DNA of 64,000 nucleotides from Lobosporangium transversale (taxonomy: Eukaryota; Mortierellomycota; Mortierellomycetes; Mortierellales; Mortierellaceae). The stretch spans positions 372,001 through 436,000 of the forward strand of contig NW_019029006.1 of assembly GCF_002105155.1 (NCBI RefSeq), read 5' to 3'. Below are positions 45,938 to 57,170 of this stretch, piece by piece. Position 1 is the first letter of the stretch; each line of letters starts with the position of its first letter. The notes below the pieces were generated by a model. That model did no database searches, had not been told where the DNA came from, and was given only the letters and a program-made list of their open reading frames with translations. The translations under genes and the position numbers were made by a program.

Positions 45938-47362
45938 CAAAGATAGGATAGTAGAACGACGACTTACATTAGATCCATACACATATACATGTATTCATCG
46001 TCCTGGAATGCAAAACGCATATTGACTACAAAGGCATGATCTAGTGTCTCTAAGATCTGCCGTTCGCGCAATACGTTCCTGACGGCATCCATCTTTATAA
46101 CCTGGGACTTTGATATGTATTTGAGTGCATAGATCTTCCCTGTCTCTCGCCTCTCTACCATGCGGACCTAAATTGTTTTTGAAGCAACAGGAACGATTTA
46201 GTTTTAGAAATATAAATATAAACATAGAAGAGAAACGCGAGTGGAGGAGACAGGGGATGTTCAGCTCCAATGCTCTTTCTTTCTTTTTTTTTTTTTTTTT
46301 TTTTTTTTTACGTCATGACGGAAAATGGATCCGTGTGCAAATAAAAAAAAAATTAGACAGAATAGTAAAAATATTCGATGGTGAACAAGCGTGTTATTTC
46401 TTCCTTGTCAACCCAGTCCAATCAGATGAAGGAAGGAAGAGGGGGGATGGGAATAAGCTATCTTTTCCTTTTCCATCTCTCCCTGTCCCTTTATCCCCTG
46501 TCCTGTTCCCCCTGTTTCCGCAACTAGCATATGTTGTAATTACTCTCTGTCCTGTAACCAATGGTTCCATTTACGCCGACTGAACAAAAACAATAAATAA
46601 AGAAAAAAAAATAAAAAGGAAAAGAGAGGGAAAAAAAAGTCCGGATGGGTAGCTTGTTGCCAAAGAGAGGAAAGAAAGTTTTGTTTGGCAAAGTATCTCC
46701 TTTCCCTGTCGCACGATTTAAGGTTGCTTTTTTGATACAAATCCCACACCACACGCCCTTCTCCCTTCCTCCAACCCAACTCACGAGAGCTCACAACAGT
46801 TACTGGAATGCAGTTTTTTTTTTTTTTTTTTTTTTTAAAAGGTATATATATATATAAATACATATACATAGAGGTGTGTATGTTATTAGGTTGTACGAGA
46901 GAGATAGAGAAAGAGAAAGATAAAAAGGAATGTGTTGTAAATGAAAAAGACGGTTTCTAAAGGGGCGGGAACGAAGAGTTTTTAATCTCTTTTTTTTTTT
47001 TTTTTCGTGATGATTGTAAGATAGTACATGTTACATGTATGCTGATCCTATCTTTGTCCGTCAATTTCTATTTTTTATATTCATTTTGCCACCATTGTAA
47101 TGCAATGCATAACTCATTCAAATTACCTTGCCAAACGATCCTCGGCCAATGACCCTGAGTAGTTTGAATTGGAAGAGGTTAACTATATACATGTGTTTTT
47201 TGGTAATGGAATGGCAACATTAGATGGATGTTTATAATGTCATTAAGATCAAAAAAAAAAAAAAACTTTTTTTTTTTTTTTTTTTTGTTGCTGCATCACT
47301 GCCTGATCCTTGCCTTCATTGTTAAAGATATCTTCCTGATCTCTGCTTGTCCCGTTTCCCAT
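43296..47362 (-). CDS. AGC-class Ser/Thr kinase, STK32/YANK-like, with poly-Gln tail
   Basis: Exons on the minus strand: first exon from 47362 (3' border uncertain), 47127-47182, 45968-46167, 45351-45807 and 43296-45212. The start MGNGTS is a good N-myristoylation signal, as in animal STK32. Kinase motifs in order: P-loop GRGSFGK|V, catalytic Lys in IYALKYISK, hinge MDLMMGGDLRFHL, HRDIKPDNVLL, LTDFNIG, MAPEVF and SVDWWALGVLFYE. The metal-binding loop is DFN rather than DFG, a hallmark of the YANK group. The domain ends with RHPFFLAG-like hydrophobic-motif sequence (IRQHPFFL). The C-terminal 550 residues are a Gln/Asn/Ser/Pro-rich disordered tail with poly-Gln runs. The first intron begins inside a homopolymer, so its donor and phase are unclear. 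Membrane-linked signalling kinase; substrates unknown. Confidence 0.87.
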
Positions 47363-48286
47363 GACGAAGTTGATTGTTTAATATAATACAGCGGAAATCT
47401 CCTCTTTTGGTCGTGAGCGTGTCAAAGATGAGGAGGTCAAAGGAGGAGAGGGAAGGGGAGGGGTGAGGGATTAGGATAGGGAATAAGGGCAAAGTGGAAA
47501 GACCCTTTGTAGCGATATTAATGTTAATGTTAATGTTAATGTCAATATCAGAATTGAAAAGAGAAAAGACGTTGGAAGGGGGGGCTGGGCAATTGGGACA
47601 ATAAAAAAAAAGTGAGATGTTGAATCGTTGGAATGTCTTAAAATCGTATGAAATCGTGAAAACGTGAGTGAGATGTATGAGATGTGTGAGATGTGTGAGA
47701 CGAGACGTGAGCAAAAGAGAAAGATCTTTTTAAAATAAAAGGAGGAGTGATGCTCGATTGTTTCAATGGGGATGGACAGGAAAAAGAACGTAGTAAAACA
47801 CAAGAAGAGATCAAAAGAAAAAAAAAAAAAAAAAAAATGAAAATGAGAACGAAAAAGTAAAAAAGCGAAGAAGCGAAAAAAAAAAAAAAAGTGAAAAGGG
47901 TAGAAAGGGTATAAAGAAAAATATAGTTTATGTTTTTTTTTTTAATATTAAAAAAAACTGCATTTTGCATTTAGGAGAATTACACTCAGCAGTTTTCTAT
48001 TTTTGTGTGCTAGACCATAGTCACTTCACTCACCCTTTGACCTTTTTTTTTTTCTTTTTGCTTATTCATTCTCTCTTTGTCCTCATACATTGTGTCTTGC
48101 TTTCTTTAATTGTAATGAAATAAATTAAGGGAAAAAAAAAGACATTAACAAGCATCGCCAACGCAACATCGACAATGTGAAAGTCTTGTCTTGGCCAATC
48201 GCTGATAGACCGATAAACCGAGGAAAAACAATATTTTTAAAAAAACAACAACGATCGAAGTTCTTCTTTTCTTCCGTCCTCCCTTC

Positions 48287-48328
<42 letters not shown>

Positions 48329-48524
48329 GATAATTTGAAAAAAAGCCTTCAATAACGGCTTGATTACAAATGGTGGCTTCATGTCTATCGTGTCCATCAA
48401 TAGAATTTCGCGCGTAGTTCATTTCATAATTTTTAGGGAGAAGCAAGGGGGAATATGAATATCAATGTTGCACATGTTTAAGGAGAGAGAGACAGTTTTA
48501 TTCTTGTACTCTTGTAATCGTCTT

Positions 48525-48560
<36 letters not shown>

Positions 48561-50283
48561 CTTTAATTTTAGTTCACGTCATCAGTGTTTTCCCTTTGAG
48601 GAACAATGAATCGAGAAAAAGAAGGAGAAAGAAAAATCGAGGACGAGAATGAGAAAAAAAAAAAGAGAAAGAGAGAGCACCTTGACTTGACTAGAATTTG
48701 CTGTACACATGCTATTCTACATCATTGTCCAAAACGTGTATAGGTATTATACCTGTAGTAATATAGATAGATAGATATATATATAAATGTCTTTCTTATT
48801 ATTCTAATGTTCTAATGCATACATGAATCTGTATAACAGAATGCTCAATGCAATCGAGTAGAGAATTGTCAGGACGATTGTGTCAAGCTCTTTTTCAATT
48901 GTGCTCAATGATTTCCAAATCCATGGGTTTTAAATATAAACAAAATTTATTAAAGAATTGATACATCCACATGTGTTCCTGAACTTTTTTTTTTTTTTTT
49001 TTTTTTTAAGTCCGATGTAAATCCATCAGGGCCTGTGTAATCGTATAGCAGAATGAACATGTAAACATCTTTCCACGAACACATGTCTTTTCTTTCTCTC
49101 TTTCTCTCTTTCTAATTTTTTTTTTTTTTTTCCTCACTCTACATGTACTTTGCCTTAACTTCTTTTTACATGAACATTTTAAAAAAAGTAAGCGCTCTCC
49201 AAATTCAAAACGTGGCCTCGACACGCCTTTTTTTTTCTTTTCTTTTCTTTTCTTCCGCTCTAAAGTTTTTTTTTTTTTTTATTTATTTATTTTTTATATA
49301 TATATATACACTTTATTGGTGATCCTTTATCCTGTTGATCGCTGTACTTTAAAAAAAAAAAAAATGCTCCACTTTTCTTTTTTATGTATTAATCCGATCT
49401 CTTTGTAGGTTTTTTGAGCATAAACAGAACATGAACATAAATAAATAAACAGGGTGCAACTTTGGTTTATGTAAACCATGTTTCCGCTTGCTTCTCCCTT
49501 CCATCGTGTCTACATGTACATGTACAGACTGTACAGTTCAATAAAAAGATGCTCTCGCTATATGTATACATATATACATACATATATAGTATATATATAT
49601 ATATAATACACATATTGTATAATATTATATAAATATATATGTAATGGAGCTAGAAACTAAAAAATCTAAATAAACTAGAAAACTAAAAAACTATTAAAAA
49701 TATGCCTTCAATCAAACAGACAGCTAATCTGCGCACATTCTTTTTTTTTTCTTTTCTTTACTCTTCTCCGAGGTTTATAGTTCTTGAAGAAAATAAAATT
49801 AAAATGAAAAATCTTTTGGTGTTCGGCTAAAATCTCTCTAATATCTCAAAGAAATTTCGCCCAACTGTTGTTTGATCTTTGCATGGCCCTGTCCCCCCAT
49901 CGTCAACAAACCTAAACCTCTCTTCATTACACCAAGTTTCTTTGTTTTTGTTTATCACATTTCTCATTTGGAAAACACGACTCTGCAGGAGCTTGTTACC
50001 CTTTTTTATTATTGTTATTATTATTATTATTATTGCCGCAGAAGGCCCATGCACATCATTCATCAATCATCTCTCATCCATCTCTCATCACTGACTTTTT
50101 CTTTTTTCTTTTCCTTTCTTTGTTAGACATATACCTTTAATATTGAATATATTTTCATAGTCTATGGAAGGGTGTAGGGGTCAATATCAGTCTGAACCTG
50201 ATATGAATAAAGAAAGAGTCTTTTTCATGGCAATGATTAAAAAAAAAAATCCTTGTCCTCCCTATTACAAAAGTCTTTCTTCC
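47363..50283. other. Gene-free, homopolymer-rich stretch
   Basis: About 2.9 kb with the kinase upstream region, numerous A/T tracts (for example 48294-48324, 48531-48560) and TA-rich DNA near 49560-49640. No open frame has coding character. The right end is the 3' flank of the kelch gene. Confidence 0.55.
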
Positions 50284-50442
50284 TTAATGATTCAGTTGCA
50301 TTTGTTGTATCATTTGCGAGGCCTGTTCATATTCTACTTCTTCTTCCTCCTGATCAGTACGGCGAAGTAAAATCTAACTCATTTTTTTTTTTTTTTTTTT
50401 TTAAAAAAAAAGGTGTCGATTTGTTAAAAGATTTGAAATATA

Positions 50443-50473
<31 letters not shown>

Positions 50474-51135
50474 TTTCCTAGGTATCTGCAACCTCACCTG
50501 AAAGTCCGTGATCTGGGGCAAGTATGCACAAGTACTGAGGTCCAAGATGTAAATATCATCAAAGACAGTTTGACCATCATAGCCACCAAACACAAATAAC
50601 CTAGAGTCATACAGCAATGAAGCATGGTATCCCCGACCTGCAGGTGGAATCCCGAAAATCTTGCGAGTCTCCCAAGACCATGTCACTAAAGGAAAAGGAA
50701 AAAAAAAAATTGTTCCAACATGGATATAAGGAAGGTTAAAATATAAAATATCTCCATTATTTATATATACTACCTTGCATCCCCCCCCCTCCTTTCCCCT
50801 TTCCCTCTCAATAAGCTGCTGCAAACTATTGTAGTTCATGTAGTTCATGCAGCCTATTACAATCCATGCAGTCTTGCATTCTCAACCAATATCCCTTCTC
50901 TCGGCTTACCCAAGTTGAGCATCACGACATCGCAAGAGTACCGGTTTCCGTCATGTCCTCCGATGACAAACAAATATGAGCCTACTTGCGTGGACGTATG
51001 CGATAGCCGAGGTAATTGTCGATTGATTTCAACCTTGACCCATTCCTTTGTGTCTATATTCATCATGATCATTCAGGATCAATAGATAGTTAGTCCAAAA
51101 GTATTCTCTATTCATTGGTTCATTCATTCATTCAA

Positions 51136-51169
<34 letters not shown>

Positions 51170-53789
51170 CCTCTCACTACTCTCACTTACCAAGATCAAG
51201 CACATGTACATCAGCAAAGCACTCGTGACCATCGCTTCCTCCATATACAATGAACTGTGACTTTATAAGGTTACTAGTATGGTAACCTCGAGCAATCGGG
51301 ATTTGTCCTGTTGTCTTCACCTCACTCCACCTCATCTCGGCCAAATCCAATTTGTATATATCATTCAGTGCTTGCACTCCATCTCCTCCACCAAAGACAT
51401 AAATACAGTTGTTATACACACATGTTGTATGAGCTCGACGACGACATGGTTTATCTCCTGTCGTCTGCGGGTTCGTCCAAGTCAATGTGTCTATAAAGAA
51501 AAAGATAATAATAACAATAATAATAATAAAAATGAGCAAATGGAACCTCTTCCCCTTTGGTCAAAGTCGCATGCCTCAGATTGAAACAATAGGCTAAACT
51601 AAAAAAGCGTAGCAGGGTTTGCAATTGAAAAATAAAATAAAATAAAATAAAATAAAATAAAAAAGTTTCACGTACCTGTGTCCAGCATATACAACTCGTT
51701 AAAATAATGTGGACCGTCTCCACCCCCAAAGACATATAGTCGCTTATTATCCACTAAAGTCGATGAATGAGCACGACATGGTGGTGGGATCGATCCATAG
51801 GTCTTTGGTTGGGACCAGTGCATTGTATCTAATTGTTTCAAGATATTTGTCAAATAAAATATATAATATATAATATTAAAATATTATATGTATAAAACAA
51901 GAGGTTTACCATCAATAACATTACTGGAATTCATTCCACGGTACTTACCAGCATCGAAAATATACAAAGTGTTGAAGCAATTCTTGGTATCGCATCCTCC
52001 AAAGATATACACAGATTCCCCTACAAGATTGACTGTTTGCGCACGAAGTTCCTTTGGTGGGATCTGTCCATGAACTCGAGCCCTTGACCAGTACATTGCC
52101 GGTGTTGGTGCGGGCGGTACAGTCATGCTAGGTCTAGATGCATTAGCCGACTGGTTCTCTCCTTTGTTTCTATGCTTCCTTGAAGAGGATGAATGTGATC
52201 CCGACCCATGATGGTTACTTGAGGTCTGTGTTTGATGGTGGCTATGGGGATGGTTATGTTGACGGGTAGAGGATGAGGATGAGGATGACGCAGTGGCATT
52301 GTGATTATGTGTGTTGCCAGCTGACCCTGACCCTGACCCTGACCCTGACCCTGACCCTGCCCCTGCTCCTGATGCTGGTGCTGGTATTGGCGCAGGTGTA
52401 GGTGCAGATGCAGAAGCACCAGTGTTGGTGACCCTTGTGGAATCCGGATGTGAACTAGAAGTAGCTACTTTTCCACTTGAAAAAATCGCAGGATCTGGCC
52501 CAGGAATAGCTTGACCATCAGGATAGTTATTGGTGTTCTCTGAGGCCGAGGATGTGCCGTTACTGGCTCCGCCCATGTTAGGGACAATGGCCTCACCAGA
52601 GCCAACGGATGAGAAGGATGTGTTCATGTGTGATGGTAAGGATTGATTAGCGTTGTGTGAGGAGGGTGATGGGGATGTTGGATGTTGCCTTTGAGTACTC
52701 ATGAGTGGGCGACTGATCGAGGTGGAAGAAGCAGGTGAAGAGTTTGCACTTTGAGCATATTGTAATTGTTGAGGCTGTTGTTGCTGCTGGTAAGATTGCC
52801 CTGAGGTGGGGCTTGCGAGCGCTGACATGGTGCCCGTGGAAAGACCACGACTGTGTTTGACAGTAAAAAAGCTATTGTTGCTATTTAGACCTCCGCCACT
52901 TCCGCCACTACTATTATTGTTGGTATTGGCAAGAATACTCTGATTGACAGCGTTGTTGAGAATGCTGTTGCTGATGATGGCTCCTTCTCGTGTCATCGTA
53001 CTATTGAAGCTAGTATAGCTGTGTGAGCTACCGATGCTATTACTGCTCGTGTCCGCTCCTGGAGGCGCTGCTGCAGAAGTGGAGGTAGTACTTGTAATTG
53101 TAGCCGTGGCTGTTGTTAATCCTGGAATTTGTATTTGCGCTGATGAAGGTGAAGAAGGCGAACGCTGTGAAGCCTGTTGTGGTTGATGGCGTGATGATGA
53201 TCTTGAGGGAAAGGGTGGTGGAGAGCCTTGTTGTTGGTATTCTTGACTAATGTTGGCACGAGAGCTCCCTGAACTTCTTGCTGTGATGAGTGGAGGTGAC
53301 TGGACCCTGGACCTTTTTGTCGTTGTCGTTGTTATTGTTGTTATTGTTATTGTTTTAATAAATGTAAAACAAAATGGAAAGTTGCGAGTGAAATAGTCCA
53401 AGCAAAGAATAAAATCAATTAGTTTGTCAGTTCAATGTCATGCATTCAAGTAGCACGGTGGATGTGAATGAAACTTTGAAAGAACAATTGTATGGTGATA
53501 AAATGTAGAAAAGGAACAGCGATTTTTTTTTTTTTTTTTCTTTTGGATACTGATGCACTGTCCATTACAAGATCATTCTCTTTCTCTTTCTCTCTCTCTC
53601 TTTCTTTCTTTCTTTCTCTTTTTTACTATCTTTGCACTCTGTAGTTGCCTTTGTCTACCCCATTGTCCATCTTTAGATTAAATTATAAAAAAAAAAAAAA
53701 AAAAAATTCTAATTCGATCGCATCCTCGACCGCATTCCTGAAAAAAAAAATGCAACAACTTCCCATACTTAATGACGCACTGGCATCTC

Positions 53790-53825
<36 letters not shown>

Positions 53826-53909
53826 TTCTTCTAACCTCAATGGCAGACCTGCCGCAACACTTGGACTAGCGGGTGGTGTCTCATCTAGCGGAGCAGTAGA
53901 TCGTGGCAT
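50284..53909 (-). CDS. Kelch-repeat protein with long low-complexity N-terminus
   Basis: Seven exons: 53836-53909, 51949-53312, 51676-51828, 51191-51490, 50910-51053, 50498-50685 and 50284-50373, 770 residues, all phases compatible. After about 430 residues rich in Ser, Gln, Asn and Gly come six kelch repeats, one roughly per exon. Each has the FGG or GG strand, for example VYIFGGCDTKNCFNTLYIFD, LYVFGGGDGPHYFNELYMLD and LFVFGGYDGQTVFDDIYILD. They should close into one beta-propeller for protein binding. A short acidic tail with a QMIQQMQLNH end follows. A GSGSGS run is coded by a CTGACC-type repeat near 52321-52353. No BTB, coiled-coil or catalytic domain is visible. Fungal relatives act in cell polarity or as scaffolds, but a role cannot be assigned from sequence alone. 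Confidence 0.88.
51628..51664. repeat. (AATAA)n-type microsatellite in a kelch-gene intron
   Basis: Tandem AAAAT pentamers within the intron between the exons at 51676-51828 and 51191-51490. Confidence 0.85.
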
Positions 53910-54043
53910 TGGTAGATGATGATGTGATGGAAAAAAAAAGGAAAAGTCAAATGGAGTGGGTACAAAATTGCACTCTTTTAAAATGATAGGTCGGTAAAGA
54001 AAAGGATGTATAAGGTTGGTTGAATGGGCTTGGTGGCAAAAAG

Positions 54044-54076
<33 letters not shown>

Positions 54077-54424
54077 CGGCTCGGATAGCAGGAGAAAAAA
54101 AAAAGTTGAGTTGGGAGCTTGGAAGAATAAAAGACGGCGAAAACGTTTAGAAACGAGTCTAACAGAAAGGGATCATCCCAATCCATCGTGTCGTGTGTAG
54201 CACGAAGCTCTCTTTTTTTGTCCAACATAGAAAAAATCAATTACATGAGCTTTTTCCGCAGACGCATGGCATTCTTCTTTAATGACAAAGGACACCCATG
54301 CTTGTTTGTTTGAGGCAGGCGTCATCGATTTTTTTACCATGCCTTCACCTTTCATTACATATTATTATTAGGAAAGCATTTGACATGGCTATTATTACAC
54401 ATTTGTATTAGGTGATTTTTTTAA
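53910..54424. other. Intergenic region between kelch and arylesterase genes
   Basis: About 500 bases with A tracts near 54045-54078. It holds the presumed kelch promoter and the arylesterase 3' region. Open frames on the minus strand are low-complexity. Confidence 0.55.
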
Positions 54425-56106
54425 CTATGGGGCGATGTTGCAATCCAAAAATCCCTGCTCATAGTGGCTCGAGACCAAGACGCGGTTGTTAGCGACGGCG
54501 ATGGCTGAAGGTGATCCAAACTCCGATCCATCGTGACTGATCACGGGCTCAAGGAAGAGTTGGTACTTGTATTTGCGGGGTCTCTCTTCGGGATCAAATA
54601 CCACGTCCTTACGAGGTTTGGGACGCGTCTCACCTACGCGAACAGGGTATTTGTTGCCACGGGAGATGATTAGACCAGCCTTCACAGAGGGATTTACATC
54701 CTTGTTTTGTAGTTTATCCTTTGCAACCTGCAAATAGTTATTCCATTTGGGGTGCGAGACCGTGACCAACGTCTTGGTTTCCTGCTCATAATCAACTCCA
54801 ACATTTACGACCTTGGTGTGCATGACCTCCTCGTTAAGCATACCAGGCCACGTAATAGTGATGGGCTGGCGAGTATCCGCACTCAAAATTTTTTGCTCTT
54901 GATGCTCTGCAGAGAAAGTATGAGATTTGTAAAGGTCGATCGTCCCACTCTTGCCTTGTGCAATCCACACAGAGTCGACGTCATGTGAAGAAACCAATCC
55001 AGTAGGCATCTGAAGACGCCATCCAACCTCCTGTGCCTTATCTGCACGAGCGTTATAGTATACGAGTGAAGATGCAGGAAGGTTGTACTTTTCTTCATAT
55101 TCACGCTTCCAATCCGTGATGTTGTAACCGTGGTCGTTTACGATATGGAACGAAGGAGTATCATCGTACTGATGGACCGTAGGCGAACTTGAGGCTGCAA
55201 TCTTGTTGGCAGCGAAAAAATGCTCGCTTGAAATGGTCTTTTTGTAGACAAGACTTTTACGTGCGGGATAATAATAAAGCACCTCGACACGAGGAACCTC
55301 CAGAGGAACATGATTCACAACCAAGATAACCACACGAGCGGGGGTACCGTCTTCTGATGTGGGTGCAAAAGTGATACCGCTCGGATGAAAGGGCCCGTCA
55401 AATCCCTTGATGGAAAGTTTTTCTGCAGATGTTCCTGGCTAGTGCCAATAAAGAGATATCAAATAGTGGTTATGAGTACCATAAAGGATATTTTAGATAA
55501 AATAAGTACAGACAACAAATACTGATTAGCGAATCGATACCTTATTAAGATCATATAACCAGAGTGCGCCATTCTCTTGGATCTTGGATTCATCGAAAAC
55601 ACTAGCAGCAAAATTGCGATAAGGCAGTGAAGGATCGCAAGCCAAGAATCCAAGGTTGAGGTTTCGTTGAATGCGGACGTCATCACAGTAAGCAGGGCCT
55701 ATAGGGAATGTGAATCATCAGAAATTATCACAATGTCAGCAAAAAGGAAAAAAAGCGCGAGATCGAGGATTCCATCTGCATTGATATTCACTCCTACTCA
55801 TAACGACTAGTGTACTCTTTTATGTCCATCACCATCGCTTTCTTTTTTTTTTTTTTTTTTTTTTTTTTTTCGTTGTCGTTCATGCTCTCAACTTACCGGA
55901 AATACGTTGACACCGCTCCATACCAAAGTTTTCAACAAATGCTGGCCCTTCGAGTAACGATTTAGTCCTTTGCACTATTTAAATCAACGAGTCCCGAGAT
56001 AGATATAGAAGCAAAAAAAAAAAAAAAAAAAAAGACATTCAAGGAATCTGAATTAGGTGCACAAGTTCATTTCTTTTGTTATTGCATAAACTAATTCACA
56101 TTACTT

Positions 56107-56142
<36 letters not shown>

Positions 56143-56219
56143 CACTTACTAGGCAAATAGACTGCAACACTGACAATGGCTGCAAGAGCACTCACAGCGA
56201 TGAGTGTGGTGGATGGCAT
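54425..56219 (-). CDS. Paraoxonase/arylesterase-like six-bladed beta-propeller, ER or secreted
   Basis: Four exons, 56150-56219, 55897-55974, 55541-55698 and 54425-55438, give 439 residues. The N-terminus is a signal peptide or anchor (TTLIAVSALAAIVSVAVYL), retained uncleaved in animal PON1. A segment with MERCQRISGPAYCDD follows, where the acidic pair and Cys fit the PON entry region. Then FHPSGITF (the PON HPHGI motif), VVILVVNH, the FHIVNDHG motif with the calcium-ligand Asn and catalytic-type His, and a final strand NRVLVSSHYEQGFLDC. Animal paraoxonases (about 355 residues) hydrolyse lactones and aryl esters with two calcium ions. This protein is longer by roughly 80 residues, mainly in blade loops. 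Function as a lactonase is likely by family but not shown. Confidence 0.8.
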
Positions 56220-57170
56220 CGTGTATATATTTATATAATTGTATCCTTATGTCTTAGAGTATGATAATTCCTGAACCTGGATCAGACAAGTCGACAATTC
56301 CGTTTGTGCTGCTAGGCTGGGTCGTGTTAAACGAATGAAGGCGATGAAGTTATGGGAAGGGAAGATGAGAGAAGAAAGAAGTTCTTCATTGTAGTTCGAG
56401 TTTTTTTTAAGCTTTTTTTTTTTTTTTTTTTTTTTTTTTGCCCTGATTATGATTGTGATTTGGGAAGCTTGTTTGGACGAGTCAGAATGCAAGGTTATTA
56501 CTGTGAAAATAAAATACACATGTTCACACAATATTTGATGTCCATCCATGCACTCAAAAAGTATACAAAAAGAGCATTGTGTTTGACCAATGTGGATGCC
56601 CCAGCACCACAAAAGAATAAAAAACTTTCATTTGTTTGCTCTCTCTTTCTCCCAAGCAGTAATTGCTCTTCTATAATCCCTGATTGGGGGCGTGAGAAAG
56701 CAACGGTTGGATACAATTTGCAGTTACAACAGCTTGACTGGAACTAAAGCTAGATAAAATAGTTGTATATTTTACTAGCACTTTGAAAGTCGTAACTGCA
56801 CAAAATATTCATGGTTAAACCGTTGTGATATGCCCACGGCGTATTGATGAATCTACTCGTTTGGTCGCAACCATTTTTCCACTTTCAAACATTCTCGGGG
56901 CAGCATCCGCGGATCAAGTGTTGTTTTTTGCTTGTGTAGCAATCGTTGGTGCTCTCTCTGCTCTCTCCCATCAACTATGCCTGGTCACACAGCATCTTTT
57001 TTTCTTTTTTTTTCTTTTTTTTCTCGTTCATCGAGGTATATATATAATTACTTGCGATTTTAAAATCAAATCATGTTGGGTAATAGAAAAGCAAGAGTTT
57101 TTCTTTGTTATGAAACTACATACATGGATACTACATAAAGGATTGTTATTTGAAGCTTTCGCGGACTCTT
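56220..57170. other. Gene-free stretch
   Basis: The presumed promoter of the arylesterase gene and the 3' flank of the next gene. T tracts occur at 56413-56439 and 57000-57021. The frame at 56825-57229 overlaps the next gene's end antisense and is not supported. Confidence 0.5.

Noticed and set aside
52321-52353. CCCTGA-type tandem repeat resembling telomere units
   Set aside because: It lies in frame inside the kelch gene and codes a Gly-Ser run.
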